Shown here piece after piece: positions 9,442 to 22,339 of a DNA stretch of 64,000 nt. The position numbers were made by a program, and so were the translations under genes. Under the pieces are notes generated by a model that had not been told where the DNA came from, ran no database searches, and saw only the letters and a program-made list of their open reading frames with translations. Position 1 is the stretch's first letter. Each line of letters begins with the position of its first letter. This DNA comes from Blepharisma japonicum (taxonomy: Eukaryota; Ciliophora; Heterotrichea; Heterotrichida; Blepharismidae), in assembly GCA_949751835.1 (NCBI GenBank), contig CATKHK010000032.1, positions 1 to 64,000 of the forward strand, in the 5' to 3' direction.

Positions 9442-12400
9442 ATGAGATTCTTCATAATTTTCTTTTTGGCTCAAGTTTTTGGAATTGACATTGCCTGCAA
9501 CATGAATAAATGCTCTCCAAACACTGTAATGCATAATTAGAGAGGAGATGGATCATGCGATATTGATTGCATGTTTCCTTACTGCAATTATGATTCGAAA
9601 GAAGTCTATCAAGTCAGCAGTGATAAATATAAATCAGACTGTTATGGAAATGAGTGTGACTACAAAAGTATGTGAGGATGCTATAGTTACGGAATTAGCA
9701 TCCTTGGGGATGGAAACTGTGATGAGCAATGCAATATTCAAGAATGCGGATTTGACTTTGGAGATTGTGGGTACTGTGCTCCATCATGTAATTAATATTC
9801 AGGCTATCATTGAATGCTCGGAGGATTGTGCGATGCTGAATGCAATACAACTTCTTGCTACTATGATTATGGAGCATGTCTGGACTGCTCACCTGGGTGC
9901 AACTCCTCTAAATGAGGAGATGGGGAATGCAACCAAGAATGCAACAATAAAGAATGCAACTTTGATAATGGAGACTGCTTAAGCCAAACATGTGCACCCA
10001 ATTGCTATCTTTGAATGATAAACAACACCATTTGTGATGAAGCTTGCCAAGTGGAAGAGTGCAATTTCGATTATTTGGACTGCGACTGCTTTCCTGGGTG
10101 CTTTTCTTCATTGCTAGATAATGGAGAATGCGATGAAATTTGCAATAACGAGGCCTGCAATTTTGACGGTGGAGACTGTGGATACTGCGCGAGTGGCTGT
10201 TTCTTAGAAATGTTAGCAAATGATGTTTGCGATGAGGCTTGCAATAACTTCCGCTGCAAGTATGACTATTTCACTTGCAAATGTACAGATGACTGCCTAC
10301 CTGAAGATTATGGGAAATGCAAGCCAGAGTGCTTAGTAATGGACTGCAGCTATGATCAAGTAAGTAATGACCCTGAAAAGAGATGCAAAGATGATGATTT
10401 GGTTTGATATTCCATTTTTCAACAATCTCTAAATGAAGATATCAAAACACCAGTCAACTTTGATGTTTGCTCAGGAGCATCTTCTTCCCAGTGCTCTTTA
10501 TCCATGTCAGTAAACTTTGATTCATGTTACCCTGAGTGCTTTTACAAAGAATGCAACTATGGGCTGTGTGGCCTAACAACTGGCTGTGATCTCATTCCTT
10601 ATGATGACAAAGGGGCAATCTGTAACATTTGTAACAACGGATGGCTCGATAGTTGCTATCCCTGGTATGATGATGAGCAAATTTTATTTTTGCTAGGCCT
10701 TGGAGTTAAATATCGTAGCAAATATATTGATGCGGGCCTGCCAGATTTCAGTATTTTTCATGTCACATCTACTCAAGCAGGATTGATTCCTTCAGGAGAT
10801 GGAAGTCTTTATTTCCCTTATGAAACACTCGATTATGCCTTATCAAAAATACCAAAGTTAAGAAAGCCTATAAACTTTATATTCTTAGCAAATGACGGAA
10901 ACTATACATTAAATTATTGTGATGCATTTCAAACTTATACATATACCTTTGTGATGAAGACGTATGATGAGAACAAAGTTAAGATAAAAATCAATGGATG
11001 AAGTACAAGCTCATGCGCAATTTCTAAGCGCGTTACATTTGAAAACGTGATTTTTGATGGTTCAGAGCAATTCATTACATGCAATGATTCTGTTTATTGT
11101 GAATATTGTTCATTCAGCACCTACAATGAAAGTGATAGTTATTTCTATAATGATAGAAATCAGCCTTCTTCCCAAAATTTGCCTATAAATAATTGCGAGA
11201 ATCCAAGGCAGAGTCTTTTTGAAATGCAACAGTCTTCGCTTATTCTAAAAAACGTTGAAATTAGAAACTTTCGATTTAATTTCAGTTCCATTATACAAGG
11301 GAGCGGCACTCTAAAACTTGTAAATGTTATTTTTGACAATATTCAACTTAGTGGCTCAGAGAATAACGCAGTCATCTATGGAAATAATGATTATGATGAT
11401 TTGGACATAACTTACATTGGAGGCAGAGTGACAAGGCTGAATAACGGCTATGAGTTCGATGATCCAATTGATTTTCGAGGATTTTTATATACAACGCGCA
11501 TATTCACAATTATAATTAGAGATGTAGAGTTCAAATATAACTTAGTCAAAAGGAAGCCAAACAGTTCTTTATCTACTGCTTCTTTAATTAATTTCAAATC
11601 AATTAGAAGCATTGAAATAGGCAACTGCACTTTCATGTACAATTATTGTGAAACTGGCTTGATCCATTCAGAGCTAGATCTCAGCGATTATGAAACTGAC
11701 TATAACGAGACTAATTATTTGAATTTTTTAAAGCTCATACACATTTATATTCATGATTCTCGCTTCATTTCAAATTACGGAAATCTTGGTATAGTTCATA
11801 TTGAATTTTTATACAAACTTCTAAATGTCTATTTGAACAATGTCACTTTTGAATCTAATGGAGCAGAAAGTGACTCTCTGGTTTATATTTACAACCCAAC
11901 AATTTTAGAAGAATACAAAACTGAGACGCCTGCTAGCATAGTCGTCCCTGACATAGGAACATCCTATGTAATCTTATCACCAAGATGATGTAAAATCAAT
12001 AAGGTGACCTTCTCAAATAATCATGCCTCAAGTGTCATCTATGCATATAATTTAGTAAATTTTCAGATCCAAGATTTAGTGATTGATTTCAGTGGATCCC
12101 TAATCGAAGATAAAAATATTAACACTCTCCTGCTTGACTATTTTATTGAAAATCGAGACGTTGAAGATTTATACATAACTAAAGGATCATCCAGTCCAAA
12201 ATATCCTGATTGCGATTTTATGGTTTCCATTATAAATCCATATAAATTAGACATTCAAGGGTTAAATATGCGAAATAATATATGCAGAAAATCATCTCCA
12301 ACTTTTAAAATCTATAACTCAGACATCAGAGATTTAACCTCTATTAGCTGCTCTGGCAATATTGGATATGGGCTATTACCTGTATGTCTTTATTTCACAG

Positions 12401-15400
12401 GACTTTTCGATAGGAATATAACAAATTCAGATTTTATAGGAAATACAAACTACTACAAATCTGGAAATGGTGTAATCGGAATAGAAGGAGAAAATAGCAT
12501 ATATGTTGCTAATTGCTCGTTTTTGAGCAATTCTGCAAATCAATTTCCTTTATATTTCTCTGGACAAAGCGTCTATATTGTTTCTTCGAAATTTGAATCC
12601 AATGAATCTAAACATGGGAATGGAGGAGGCTTATACTTCATTTCTACCTCTTTAACTAGCCCTGGATTAGTGATGATCACATCAAGCAATTTTACCAATA
12701 ACTCTGCCAATGCCAATGGTGGGGGCATTTTCATAGAGAAAAAATCAACGTCTCTATTAACAATGGAACTTGCAATTTCACAATCTATTTTTAAAGGAAA
12801 TCAGGCTAAATATGGCTCTGCTTTATATATCGACAATTCTATTATCCTAACTCAAAATTCAACCATATCTGATTCAATCATTTTAGAAAATGTGTCAAAG
12901 CTATCTGGAGCTATCTCTCTGACCTTTTTCAGTGGCATTTTATCTTTTAAATCTTGCAAGTTCTTAGAAAATACTTCAGCTAGCATGGCCGCAGTTTTTC
13001 ACATTGATATCCCGCAAGATACCTACAGTGTGCGCTCAAAGGTAATGATTGATTCATCAACTTTTAGAAACAATGAGGGGACTTTTATAGTGTATGTCGA
13101 TAACCAAAACAGAAACTCATCAGTTGAAACCAAGAACTGCTTATTTGAATACAATAAAGGAATTGTGGTCTCATTAAATTATGACTATTTTATTGAAACT
13201 GGATCCATTTTTCGATATAATTCTGGTATCTATGGGACATGCTTTTTCCTCCAAAATTCTGCAATATTATATGCAAACTCTCAGTTTTTGAATAATACGA
13301 GTAGTGACTCTGGGGGGGTCATAGCTATGAGTTTTAAGTCACTATTCAATTGCGATCACTGCACTTTCAGCAAGAATTGGGCCATAAAGGGAAAAGGTGG
13401 CGTAGTGGTCAGCGAGCAAGATTCCCAATTTTTAATAGCAAATTCAAAATTCTTAGAAAATTCATGTGGAAATGATGGGTCAGCCATTTTTGCTTTTAAT
13501 TGCAATTCCACAGCCTCTATAATCATATCATCAACTTTTTCTGGAAATCACGCATCAGGCTCAGGTGTAATTGCATTCATCAGCTCAAAGATGACTATTT
13601 CCTCATCCAATGTGGACAATAACTCAAATAGCGGATATACATCAGGGATTAAATTAACATATTCAAACGCTAATATTTTAGATTCAAAGTTTAGAGGTCA
13701 GACAAGTATCTCGGGTAACTTTATTTATGCTCTTGCAGAGAGCAATGTTAATATACAAAATACCACCTTTTCTAACGGGCATTCAGAAGAAAGTGGTGGG
13801 GCGATATATTCTAGTGCCAGCGCTGTCTCTATAAATTCTTCAGTCTTTAGTAATTTGTCATCCCCAAAAGGCGGTGCAATTTACTCTGCCTTTGACAGCA
13901 CAATTGCGATAAGCAATTCGGAATTTTTCAATCTCAGCAGCTCCTCAGCAGGAGGCATCATTAACGCTAACCAAGCGAATTTGATTATTCAAAACTCGAG
14001 ATTTGAGCAATTTTTCTTGACAGGGATTTATGGGAAGCAACTAAAGAAATTAGAAATCTCAAACTCAGTGTTTAGAGATGGCTATGGATATGATGGTGGA
14101 GTAATATTCTGCGATTCATGCAGCAAAATTAATATAAAATCATGCTCTTTTGACAATAATAGCGCTACTTTATATGGAGGTGCTTTATTTTTTACTGCTA
14201 ATAGCGAAACAAAAGCTATGCAAAGTATTTCTTCTTGCATATTTGCTAATAATGAAGCTCAAAATGGAGGTGCCATATACTCAAATGAAGTTAGCCTGAG
14301 CGTATCCAATTCTGACTTCACGCAAAATAAAGCTTCATCTAGGCAAGATACTGTGGACTATGGTATCGGAGGAGGTATCAAGATAGGCTGTCCAACTACT
14401 CAAACTTGCAAATTTAAATTTCAAATGAACACTTTTACAGATAATACAGCAATGAATAAAGGCGGAGCTATCAGTTGAGATGACGATCTGCCTGAATTCA
14501 CAAATAATTCATACTCAAATAATACTGCTAAGTACGGAGGAGATATTGCTTCTTATCCCGTCAAGCTAATGCAAGTAAATGAAATGGGAACCTTAGTAGA
14601 CTTTAGCAGGCGAAGGCTCAATGATTTTGTGTCTGATGTCAATTTGACTGAAATTGCATCAGGGCAAAGCATCAATAATAAATTAGTGGTTGCTTTAGTT
14701 GACAATATGAATAGCATCATAATAACTGATGATTCCAGTGAAGCAGAACTAAAAGCAGTTAATTCGACTACACAAATTTCTGGAAAAATCAAAGTCAATT
14801 CTATCAAAGGGATTTTCAACTTTTCTGAGTTTGTCATTTCAGAAGATCCAGGTTCTGACATACAAATAATGGTCACTTCTTCTGCAATTGACACAAGTAA
14901 AATAAAAAAATCTGGTGAAACTGTCTTCAGCAAAAGCTTGATTTTTAACGTGAATATGCGGAAGTGCAAGATAGGGGAAGTTAGCTCAGGGAAAAACTGT
15001 GAAGTCTGTCCTACAGGATTTTATAGCTTGAACCCAAGCCTAATGTCTTGCCTGGCTTGTCCTAATACAGCTGAATGCTATGGAAATTTTTCAATGGTTC
15101 CTCGTTTTGGGTACTGGAGAGACAACATGTACACAGATAAGTTCTGGGAATGCCCCCATTCTCGAGCCTGCTTGGGCTCTCCTGATAAAAATAATATCTC
15201 CTATACTGGGGAATGTGGAAAGATGTACAAAGGCAATAAATGCCAATCATGTAAAACCGGGTACACTCATACAGCTGACAACAAATGCGGAAAATGTCCA
15301 AGCAGAATAAATAATATTTTGGCCACGTCAGGCATTACTGTACTACTTATTATAGTATCATTTTCTATTGTAAAAGCAACGAGACAGTCTGCTTTCAAGC

Positions 15401-16614
15401 CTAAATCACACGTCTCAATCTATATAAAAATATTTTTAAATTACATCCAAATGGTGATTTTAGCCTCAACTTTCAAGCTCAAGTGGCCAGACGAGGTAAT
15501 AGAAGTTTTTAATATTCAGGTGCAGTCTGATTATGTGCACCAGCAAATGTATTCTTTTCAATGCCTTTTTCAAAGCAATAGCTCGCAAAGTTTGGTGTAT
15601 TTTAGGACTCTTATCATTATAGCACTGATCCCTGTCCTCATGATAATTCTGTCATTGTCATTTTGACTGGTTTTTAAGTGGATTAAAAAATCATATACAA
15701 CTTTCTGGGATGATTTTATATCTACATGCATCATTTTATTATTTTTGATTCACCCTAATATTGTAAAAACAATGTTTGCATCGATGAACTGCACTGAAAT
15801 AAATGATGGAGAATATTGGCTGGAAACAGATCTTGATATTAGATGCTGGGACCATGATCATATTTTTTACGTGCTAGTTGTTTCTTTGCCATCTATTATT
15901 ATATGAGGAATCGTTTTGCCAACTATTTGCTTGGTAAACCTTATAAGAAATAAAAGCAATTTTGACGATATAAGCGTGAGGCTTAGATATGGATTTCTCT
16001 TTAATGGGTACAAAGAGCAGCATTTTTACTGGGAATTTATAATTTTGTATAGCAAAATTATCCTCATTTGCTGCTCTGTGTTTCTTACAAGAATCTCTTT
16101 GTCACTCCAAGCGCTAATTGTCTCAATATTATACTCGATTTATCTGCGCTTGCAATACTCAAACAATCCATACAATGAAAAAGTTTTGAACCAAATGGAA
16201 ATACGTGCCAAGCTCGTCTGCGTGATTACTATTTACAGTGGACTTTATTATCTGATGGGCTCTCTTGGATACGCAGCAAGCTATTTCTTATTTATTTTGA
16301 TAGTCATTGCGAATTTTTACTTTTTAGTCTATTGGGCTTGGCATCTCTTGAAATCGATCTTCAATAAGATAAATAAGCACGTAGCTGAATGGAAAAACAG
16401 AAGTAAGATAAGCAATCAACCGGAAGGAAGCAACTTAGGAATTGAGAATATCGAAAATTTAAGTGGCATTTTCAGCAGAAAGATAAATGCTTCAATTTCA
16501 TCAAATGAGAATTTTTTAAGTGAAAGTCAAATTTTGAATATGAACAATGATCCGAGTGATCCTGAGCTTATCCATATAGAAGTCAAATTTTCTGAGGAGT
16601 CTAAGGAGGAGTAA
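9442..16614 (+). CDS. Giant LNR/beta-helix multi-pass surface protein
   Basis: After removal of two 15-nt introns the frame codes 2380 residues. A signal peptide is at 1-17. Residues ~20-310 hold seven or eight Notch/LNR-type repeats (CDEQC, CNFDGGDC, CDEAC, CNFDNGDC). Residues ~440-1690 form right-handed beta-helix repeats with polymorphic-membrane-protein-like GGAI/GGGI and FxxN motifs (GGAIYS occurs three times). Residues ~1825-1945 are a Cys-rich module (CPTGFYS, CLACPNTAECYG, CQSCKTGY). About eight or nine membrane helices follow (~1945-2310), then a polar tail rich in Ser and acidic residues. Seven or more TGA codons are read as Trp. The plan suggests a large extracellular stalk on a receptor-like or adhesion membrane anchor; ligand unknown. 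The 5' start is fixed by the signal peptide and stops upstream. Confidence 0.88.
9526..9540 (+). other. 15-nt intron (phase 0)
   Basis: GTAATGCATAATTAG. Its removal deletes an in-frame TAG and joins the first LNR repeat so that the usual GDGxCD motif follows. Confidence 0.9.
9788..9802 (+). other. 15-nt intron (phase 1)
   Basis: GTAATTAATATTCAG. It splits a Cys codon of the third LNR repeat; retention would give an in-frame TAA and lose the Cys. Confidence 0.9.
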
Positions 16615-16909
16615 AGTAGGTTTGAAGATAAGAGCTAACATTTATAAAAAAATAAGAGGTTTTAATTTTAGAAATAAAATTATCATAAATATCTTTTCTT
16701 AAAATATTTTTTAAAGTAAATTAATCTTAAATATTATTCAAGATCGCCATTAAACACGAGATTAATCTGTTCAACTAACTTTATTAATAATTCTTGCCAC
16801 AGTGATCTTACTAATAATCATATGATTTTCTAAAGAATTTATTTTATTTTACCAGCTTAGCAATAAAGAAGCATTATTGCTAAAGAATTTTAATAATAAA
16901 TTTTATTAT

Positions 16910-19900
16910 TTACGTTTCCTCTACTTCATATGCTATGCTTCTAAGTGCGAATGCAAACCTGAACAAATTTCACATATCTCTGCCTTTTTTCCGATACAGC
17001 AAACTTGGGTATTTTTTTCTTTGAAGATAAAATCCAGCAAGAGCAATAGCTAGCCACCCAAAAACTAAAAAAGCGTAATACGCTGCAGGATTTACACCAA
17101 TTCCTAAATAGAAAGTTGAAACTAAAGCCAGCCAAACAACTGCGATTAAGCTCAAAACCTGCCACAAATGAAATCTCCCATAGTTGTATGATTTAATTTT
17201 GAAGATAATTGCAATATAGGCCATCATAAGGACTATGAAAATGACTCCATGACTGATGTTACTCGATCTTTTCAAAGTTTTGGCTAATGCAACCAGTAAA
17301 GTTTGAACTATAGATTTTACCATTAAGTATCCAGGTATTGTTTTCACGTGCAGGCTTCCCTGTAACTCTTGTCAGAGCGGGCGATAAAACACTGCTAGAG
17401 GCTCATAGACTAAAATGGCAATAAAAGAAATGATGGCATAAACCAAATGAGTGCCTTGCCAGCAAAATGCATAGCAGTCTCTAGCAAGAAAACTATCTGT
17501 AAAACTATCCCCTATTGACTCATCACAAAGGAAAACGTCAAGGCAAATGGATATAAACGGCATGAAGCAAAGATTGCCTAATATAGGCATCAAATTTTCA
17601 GCAAGAATGTCTATATTTCTAAAGATTCACACATCTTCTCATCTCTCATGAAGTTTCAATAAAACAACCACACAGAATATAATTCATACCCCAATTCAAG
17701 CCAGGACAATGTTAAGAATTATATAAAATCCTCCATCTCTCAGTTTCAAAACTTCTTCAAGGTCAACTGTAGACATGTTGACAAACGTTGATATGAGCGA
17801 GGGTAAAAAATAAGGACCCATAGAGGCAAATTGAAAGAACTCGATTGGTATTGTGATTGCCACTATAAAATCATCAACAGACATTTCTTGTTTTTCTCCA
17901 AAAATTTCGACAGGTATATTCCATCACTTTTGCCATATAAATCATGTTATGGATGAAGTAATAGTCAAAACAATTAAGCAAAACCCGATCATTAGTCCTC
18001 TTCCTTTAGCGAAAATTTGTATATCTCGATCAGGGAAAGGGCACTTATCATCTATGCCTCTTAAATCACTTGGTTTGACTGACGTTCCATCAGGATAGAT
18101 CAAAGGATTCAAAATATATATAAGATTAGTGCTAAAAGGCTTTAAGTAGCCCACTGGATAAATTGTAGTGCTTCCATTTTTGTCGACCTTCATAGACTGG
18201 ATGGTATACATTTGGAAATTTCTGTCGTTACTCCCAGATTCAATAGAGGCAGGACCCATGCACCCATCAAACTTTGAAAGCCTTATTATTGACATTAATT
18301 TATATGGATCTGTATAATCTTGGCCTTTAGTTATCATATAATCTAACGCCTTTGCAATAAAATAGACAGCATCATAGTAAGCGCAAGCATATAAATTAGG
18401 ATCCTTTTTATATTTAGCTTGGTACCGAGTAAATGCATTTTTTCCAACTTCTCCAACTCAATTAGAAAATACTAGTGTAGTCATTGAAGCCCCGATTTCC
18501 AATCTTTTACGTAAGAAAGCGTCATTATTTGCAATGATATCAAAAATATCCCAGGTTGCGATATAAATATAGATATCTCCTTTTCTCAGCCCTACATCAT
18601 AAAATTCTTCCAAAGCATATAGGCACATTGGACACTGAACCATCATCAAAACTAATCTTGCCCTTGAATTGGCAACCTCTTGAAACACATATTTATAATC
18701 TTTTATAGAATTTCGATCCAAATTCGGAGGTATCATTCTGGTGCCTTCTGCGTTAACAATATCAATTCCTGCCGCTTGTACAGTATTTTTTATTAGATTA
18801 TAAATCGTTAATCCAACAGTATTATTTGAAAAAATTATTGCTACTTTTCTTCATCCCATTGCTCTTATAAACTGAACACAAGTGTTATAAGCAAAAGGGG
18901 TGAGCATTCTCACATACATAGGATAGTCTTTTATAGAACTCAGTAAGGTGCTGCCATTTATTGCTCCGACTGATGGAATTGTTATATTTGATTGTTTAAA
19001 AAATACCAGCGAGCCAATTGCAACTGAAGAGCCATATCCCGATAAGTGTGCAAGGCCTACTTTATTTATGTCTCTTTTATAGCAGGATTTAAGAAATGCA
19101 GCATCATAAATGCTGACTCCACAATCAAAGTTAAACATTTCCAATTGGAAATTCAATAGAATATCATTGCCTTCATTTATTTTGTCTATGCATATGTTTG
19201 AACCATAAGAGCTTTGAAGAGCTGTGTAAACATTTTCCGAGCCGGGATTCGTAATGCCAGCATTTATACTTATAGTTAAGACTTTTCTACTAGACTTTGG
19301 TATAATACTTGCTTGTCCTAAAAACGTTAGATTGCCAAAGATAGACACCTTTCTATTGGCAACCTCACCAACTATGATCCTTTCTCCATTTTGAATATTT
19401 ACAATGGAAAATTCAAGAGGACGATAGTGATTTGGCATTTCCAAATCAAGCATTCTTTCTACTTCTTTAATATCTTCTGCATATAATATCAAAGAAATAA
19501 TCTCTTGTATTGATGATTTTAAATAGTCCTCTAATGAGCTATCATATTCATGGCCTTTTTGACTGATAATCAAAGCGCCATCAATTTTGCATTGATATCC
19601 ACTTTCTTGATTTAAGACAATCCCACTACCACTCATTAAAAGCTTTGCTTTTGCCAATGTTTTTTGCAATTCTTGAGATTTCTCATTTTCTAATAAAAAA
19701 TAATAAAGTGCCATTCCAGCTCTTATTACAGACCCACTAACTAAATCATCAATATCTGTTAAAGACGCAATTGTAAAATAATCAAATTCTGACGAGAACT
19801 CAGAAATTTCATTCTTTAAATTATAACTTTCCTCGTCTAAGAATACTGCTCCCTTAGTTCAATTAAAATAACTCAATAATGAAAAAAAAGCGTCTATTTC

Positions 19901-20272
19901 TTCTGAGAGCGGAAGAGTAAGTGAATAAGTTGATTTCTTAAAGTATTTAGAATTCCTCTGGTAAACTAAGTGAAATAAAGAATAATCATCACAAATTTTA
20001 GAGAGAGATTGCTGAATAGCAGGATCTTTTGATAAATCTAGAAGGACTAAAGAAGTTGGGTACTGTGAAATACAATTAATAATATTAGAATAGCTGCAAT
20101 TGTGCCATTCAACAAAATCACTGAAATTTTGATGCAAATCTGATTTTGAGATTTCGAATCAGAGACTATTTATATATTTGTCTTGGCTGCCTAGCTCTAC
20201 AGTAATAATCTCAAGAAAGTCGGAAATCTTGAGCAATAGCGTTAATAGAACTATTATGTGCATGTAAGCCAT
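16910..20272 (-). CDS. Receptor paralogue A (Venus-flytrap ectodomain, multi-pass)
   Basis: Continuous 1120-residue frame with several TGA-Trp codons and no intron. A hydrophobic leader is followed by an ectodomain. Residues ~350-720 look like an ANF-receptor/periplasmic amino-acid-binding fold: SINAGITNPGS, GSSVAIGS, PMYVRMLTP, FIRAMGW, YYDAVYFIAKALDYM. Residues ~40-330 show the same pattern in weaker form (LLSYFNWTKGAVF), suggesting two tandem flytrap domains. About nine hydrophobic segments follow (~755-1095), with a conserved CFMPFISICLDVFLC helix and an EPLAVFYRPLW segment. This is not the standard class C 7TM pattern. It is probably a plasma-membrane chemoreceptor for a small ligand. 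It is the most distant from copies C and D and is separated from copy B by 3.4 kb of relic DNA. Confidence 0.85.
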
Positions 20273-20851
20273 TTATTCCTTTTATAAAATAAGACATATA
20301 AAAAATCTTTAAAATTATAATTTCTTGCATTAATATTAAAAAACGGCGACCTATGTATATTTTTGCAATAACTATTTATTAATTAATTAAGCTTTATTGT
20401 AAAAATTAAATCTTATTAGTAAAAGCGAATTAATTTACATTCTTGCTGATAAAAAAAATTGTGCATTGCAAATAACTATTAGTTTAATGTATAGATTACA
20501 TTTACGATTATGTTTGTGGCATTATTTAAATTATGCTCAAAATTAATTATTAAGGTTAATCCTTAAGGAGCTATTGGAATTATTATTCTTTTCGAAAATT
20601 CGAATAATTTATTTATTACTCATCTATTAACTTAAAGTATTGAAAATTCGAATAGCATTAAGTAGATTAATTATGCCCTTGCAAGATATCAATGATAATT
20701 CTTAAACTGAAATATTTATAAATATATCAAGCTCTTTTCGATAATTTGCATTTATATCATATCAATATGTTTTCTAAACTTCCTTTTTAATTTAAATAAT
20801 TAATTTAACTATCCGAGCCACTCAGAGCCTTATAGAACAGATCCTATTATT

Positions 20852-21175
20852 TCTTCTAACTCGTCAATGATTAGCCTGAAAATGCTTGACCTTATCCATT
20901 AAGATCTTGCTGGTGCATACTTTACTGATCAAACGAAAAATGGTTAATTAAGCCAACAAAATAGAAGCAGCTTTCCCGCTATTACATTATAGAGTTATGC
21001 TGCTTATAAAGTATATTGAACAGAAATAAGTAAGTATTCTTCTTGGCTTTAGGGAGAATTATTTATTATCGATAATTCTTGTATTTCTCCCAAAGATAAA
21101 AGTTTGGAAAGAAAGAAGAAAAATAAAGCTCTCTTTCACTTAAATAGCACAGAGGATGAAGAAAAATAATTTCTA
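20852..21175 (+). pseudogene. Dead coding relic of unknown family
   Basis: One frame keeps coding character over about 100 codons (for example DLAGAYFTDQTKNG and GELFIIDNSCISPKDKS, then a basic KKKNK run) but is interrupted by TAA and TAG codons about every 20-30 residues. I do not recognise the protein. The stops are single transitions away from Gln or Trp codons, as expected for decay. Confidence 0.35.
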
Positions 21176-21685
21176 ACTTATTTATGATACTATATTCATT
21201 TGTTTATATGTATTATTTAGTTGCGCGCTCTTTAAAAGTAAATGGGATAAATTTACTCCAATACATTTTTCTATTTTATGCTTTAAAAGTATCTTATTTT
21301 TAAAATACCTCAAGTTGTTATTCAAAGTTTGATTAGGCCGATTATAATAAGAGAAAGAAATTCAAAATTAAATTTTAGAAAGCCTAATTTGGATAAGATG
21401 CTAAGTAAAGAAGTTCTAATATTTAATTACCTAGCCTAGTCTACCTTTATATTATAGATAAAAAGATTCTAGTAAATTTAATAAAGAACTTTATTTGATC
21501 AAAGAGTATATATATAGATAATTCAAAACTTAAATTTTTTGAATTTAGAATTAAAAATGGATAAAGCAATTTTTGTGGATTTCATTATTAAATGGTGAAT
21601 TTAATAAATTTTAGCCAGTAATTGATATTTTCATTTATTTGCCTAATTAATAACTAATAACTTTCTATTGAAAATTAGCAGGACT

Positions 21686-21758
21686 TTGATTAAATGAAGA
21701 TATGAATTATCTAATAAATTTCATAAAATAATAGTAAATATAGTTCACTCAATTACTT
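21686..21758 (+). repeat. Diverged direct repeat, copy 1
   Basis: Shares the order ttaaatgaa ... ctaataaattt ... taaatatagttcactca with the block at 22087-22160. The copies have several differences and lie about 400 bp apart, suggesting an old local duplication. Confidence 0.5.
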
Positions 21759-22086
21759 TCTTTTTGTTCTTTCAAACAAGGAGTTGATTTCATCTCAAGA
21801 GATGATTTTATTTTGGCTACAGCTGTTTTTATCAGAACAAGTAAATTTAATAAAACTAAAAGATGTGAGTATTCAAGAGCTGAAGAGGTGATATGAATTT
21901 TGTGTTTTTTGCTTGAGAAGATGACTATTTAGAATCCAAAAAGTATTTACTTGGCTATTTTCGAATAATTAATTAGAAATTTTCCAACAATAAAAATGAT
22001 TGCAATGCTTTAGTCAGCATTTAGCTAGAATTAATATTGCTTCCAATTGAAAATTAAAATAATCTAATTTAATTCTCATTTCTGGC

Positions 22087-22160
22087 TTAATTAAATGAAA
22101 ATATTGATTTATATAATAAATTTAAAAAAAGGTAATAATAAATATGGTTCACTCATTATC
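22087..22160 (+). repeat. Diverged direct repeat, copy 2
   Basis: Partner of 21686-21758: ttaaatgaa ... ataataaattt ... taaatatggttcactca. The DNA following the two copies is no longer alike. Confidence 0.5.
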
Positions 22161-22339
22161 TTAATCTTGATCTTAATTATTTTATAATCTTTTGCATCCA
22201 CTACCAAGCTGCTGATGTCATAGCTACTTCCAGCACTTCACTGGACATTCGCGCTATTTTTCTCCAGCTCGCCAAGTATAATTCTCCCAGTCTTGAAATT
22301 TAAGATTCGACGACTATCACTTATTACCATATTACTTTT

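Larger units (their letters stand above)
20273..22339. other. Relic-rich AT gap between receptors A and B
   Basis: Two kilobases with no intact gene. It contains the coding relic at 20852-21175, a short open frame at 21802-21972 (56 codons with TGA as Trp, low-complexity and probably fortuitous or a fragment), and the pair of diverged direct repeats listed separately. Elsewhere it is plain AT-rich sequence. Confidence 0.5.

Noticed and set aside
9442-9810. In-frame TAG and TAA in the LNR gene as recoded sense codons or as signs of a pseudogene
   Set aside because: Both lie in perfect 15-nt GTAA...AG segments whose removal restores the LNR Cys pattern.
9548-9982. A plus-strand open frame of 144 codons read with the standard code
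   Set aside because: It is another frame of the LNR region; the correct frame with introns removed gives regular Cys repeats.
21802-21972. Small gene of 56 codons in the receptor A-B gap
   Set aside because: Low complexity, Leu-rich and without other support; the gap is full of relics, so a fortuitous frame is more likely.
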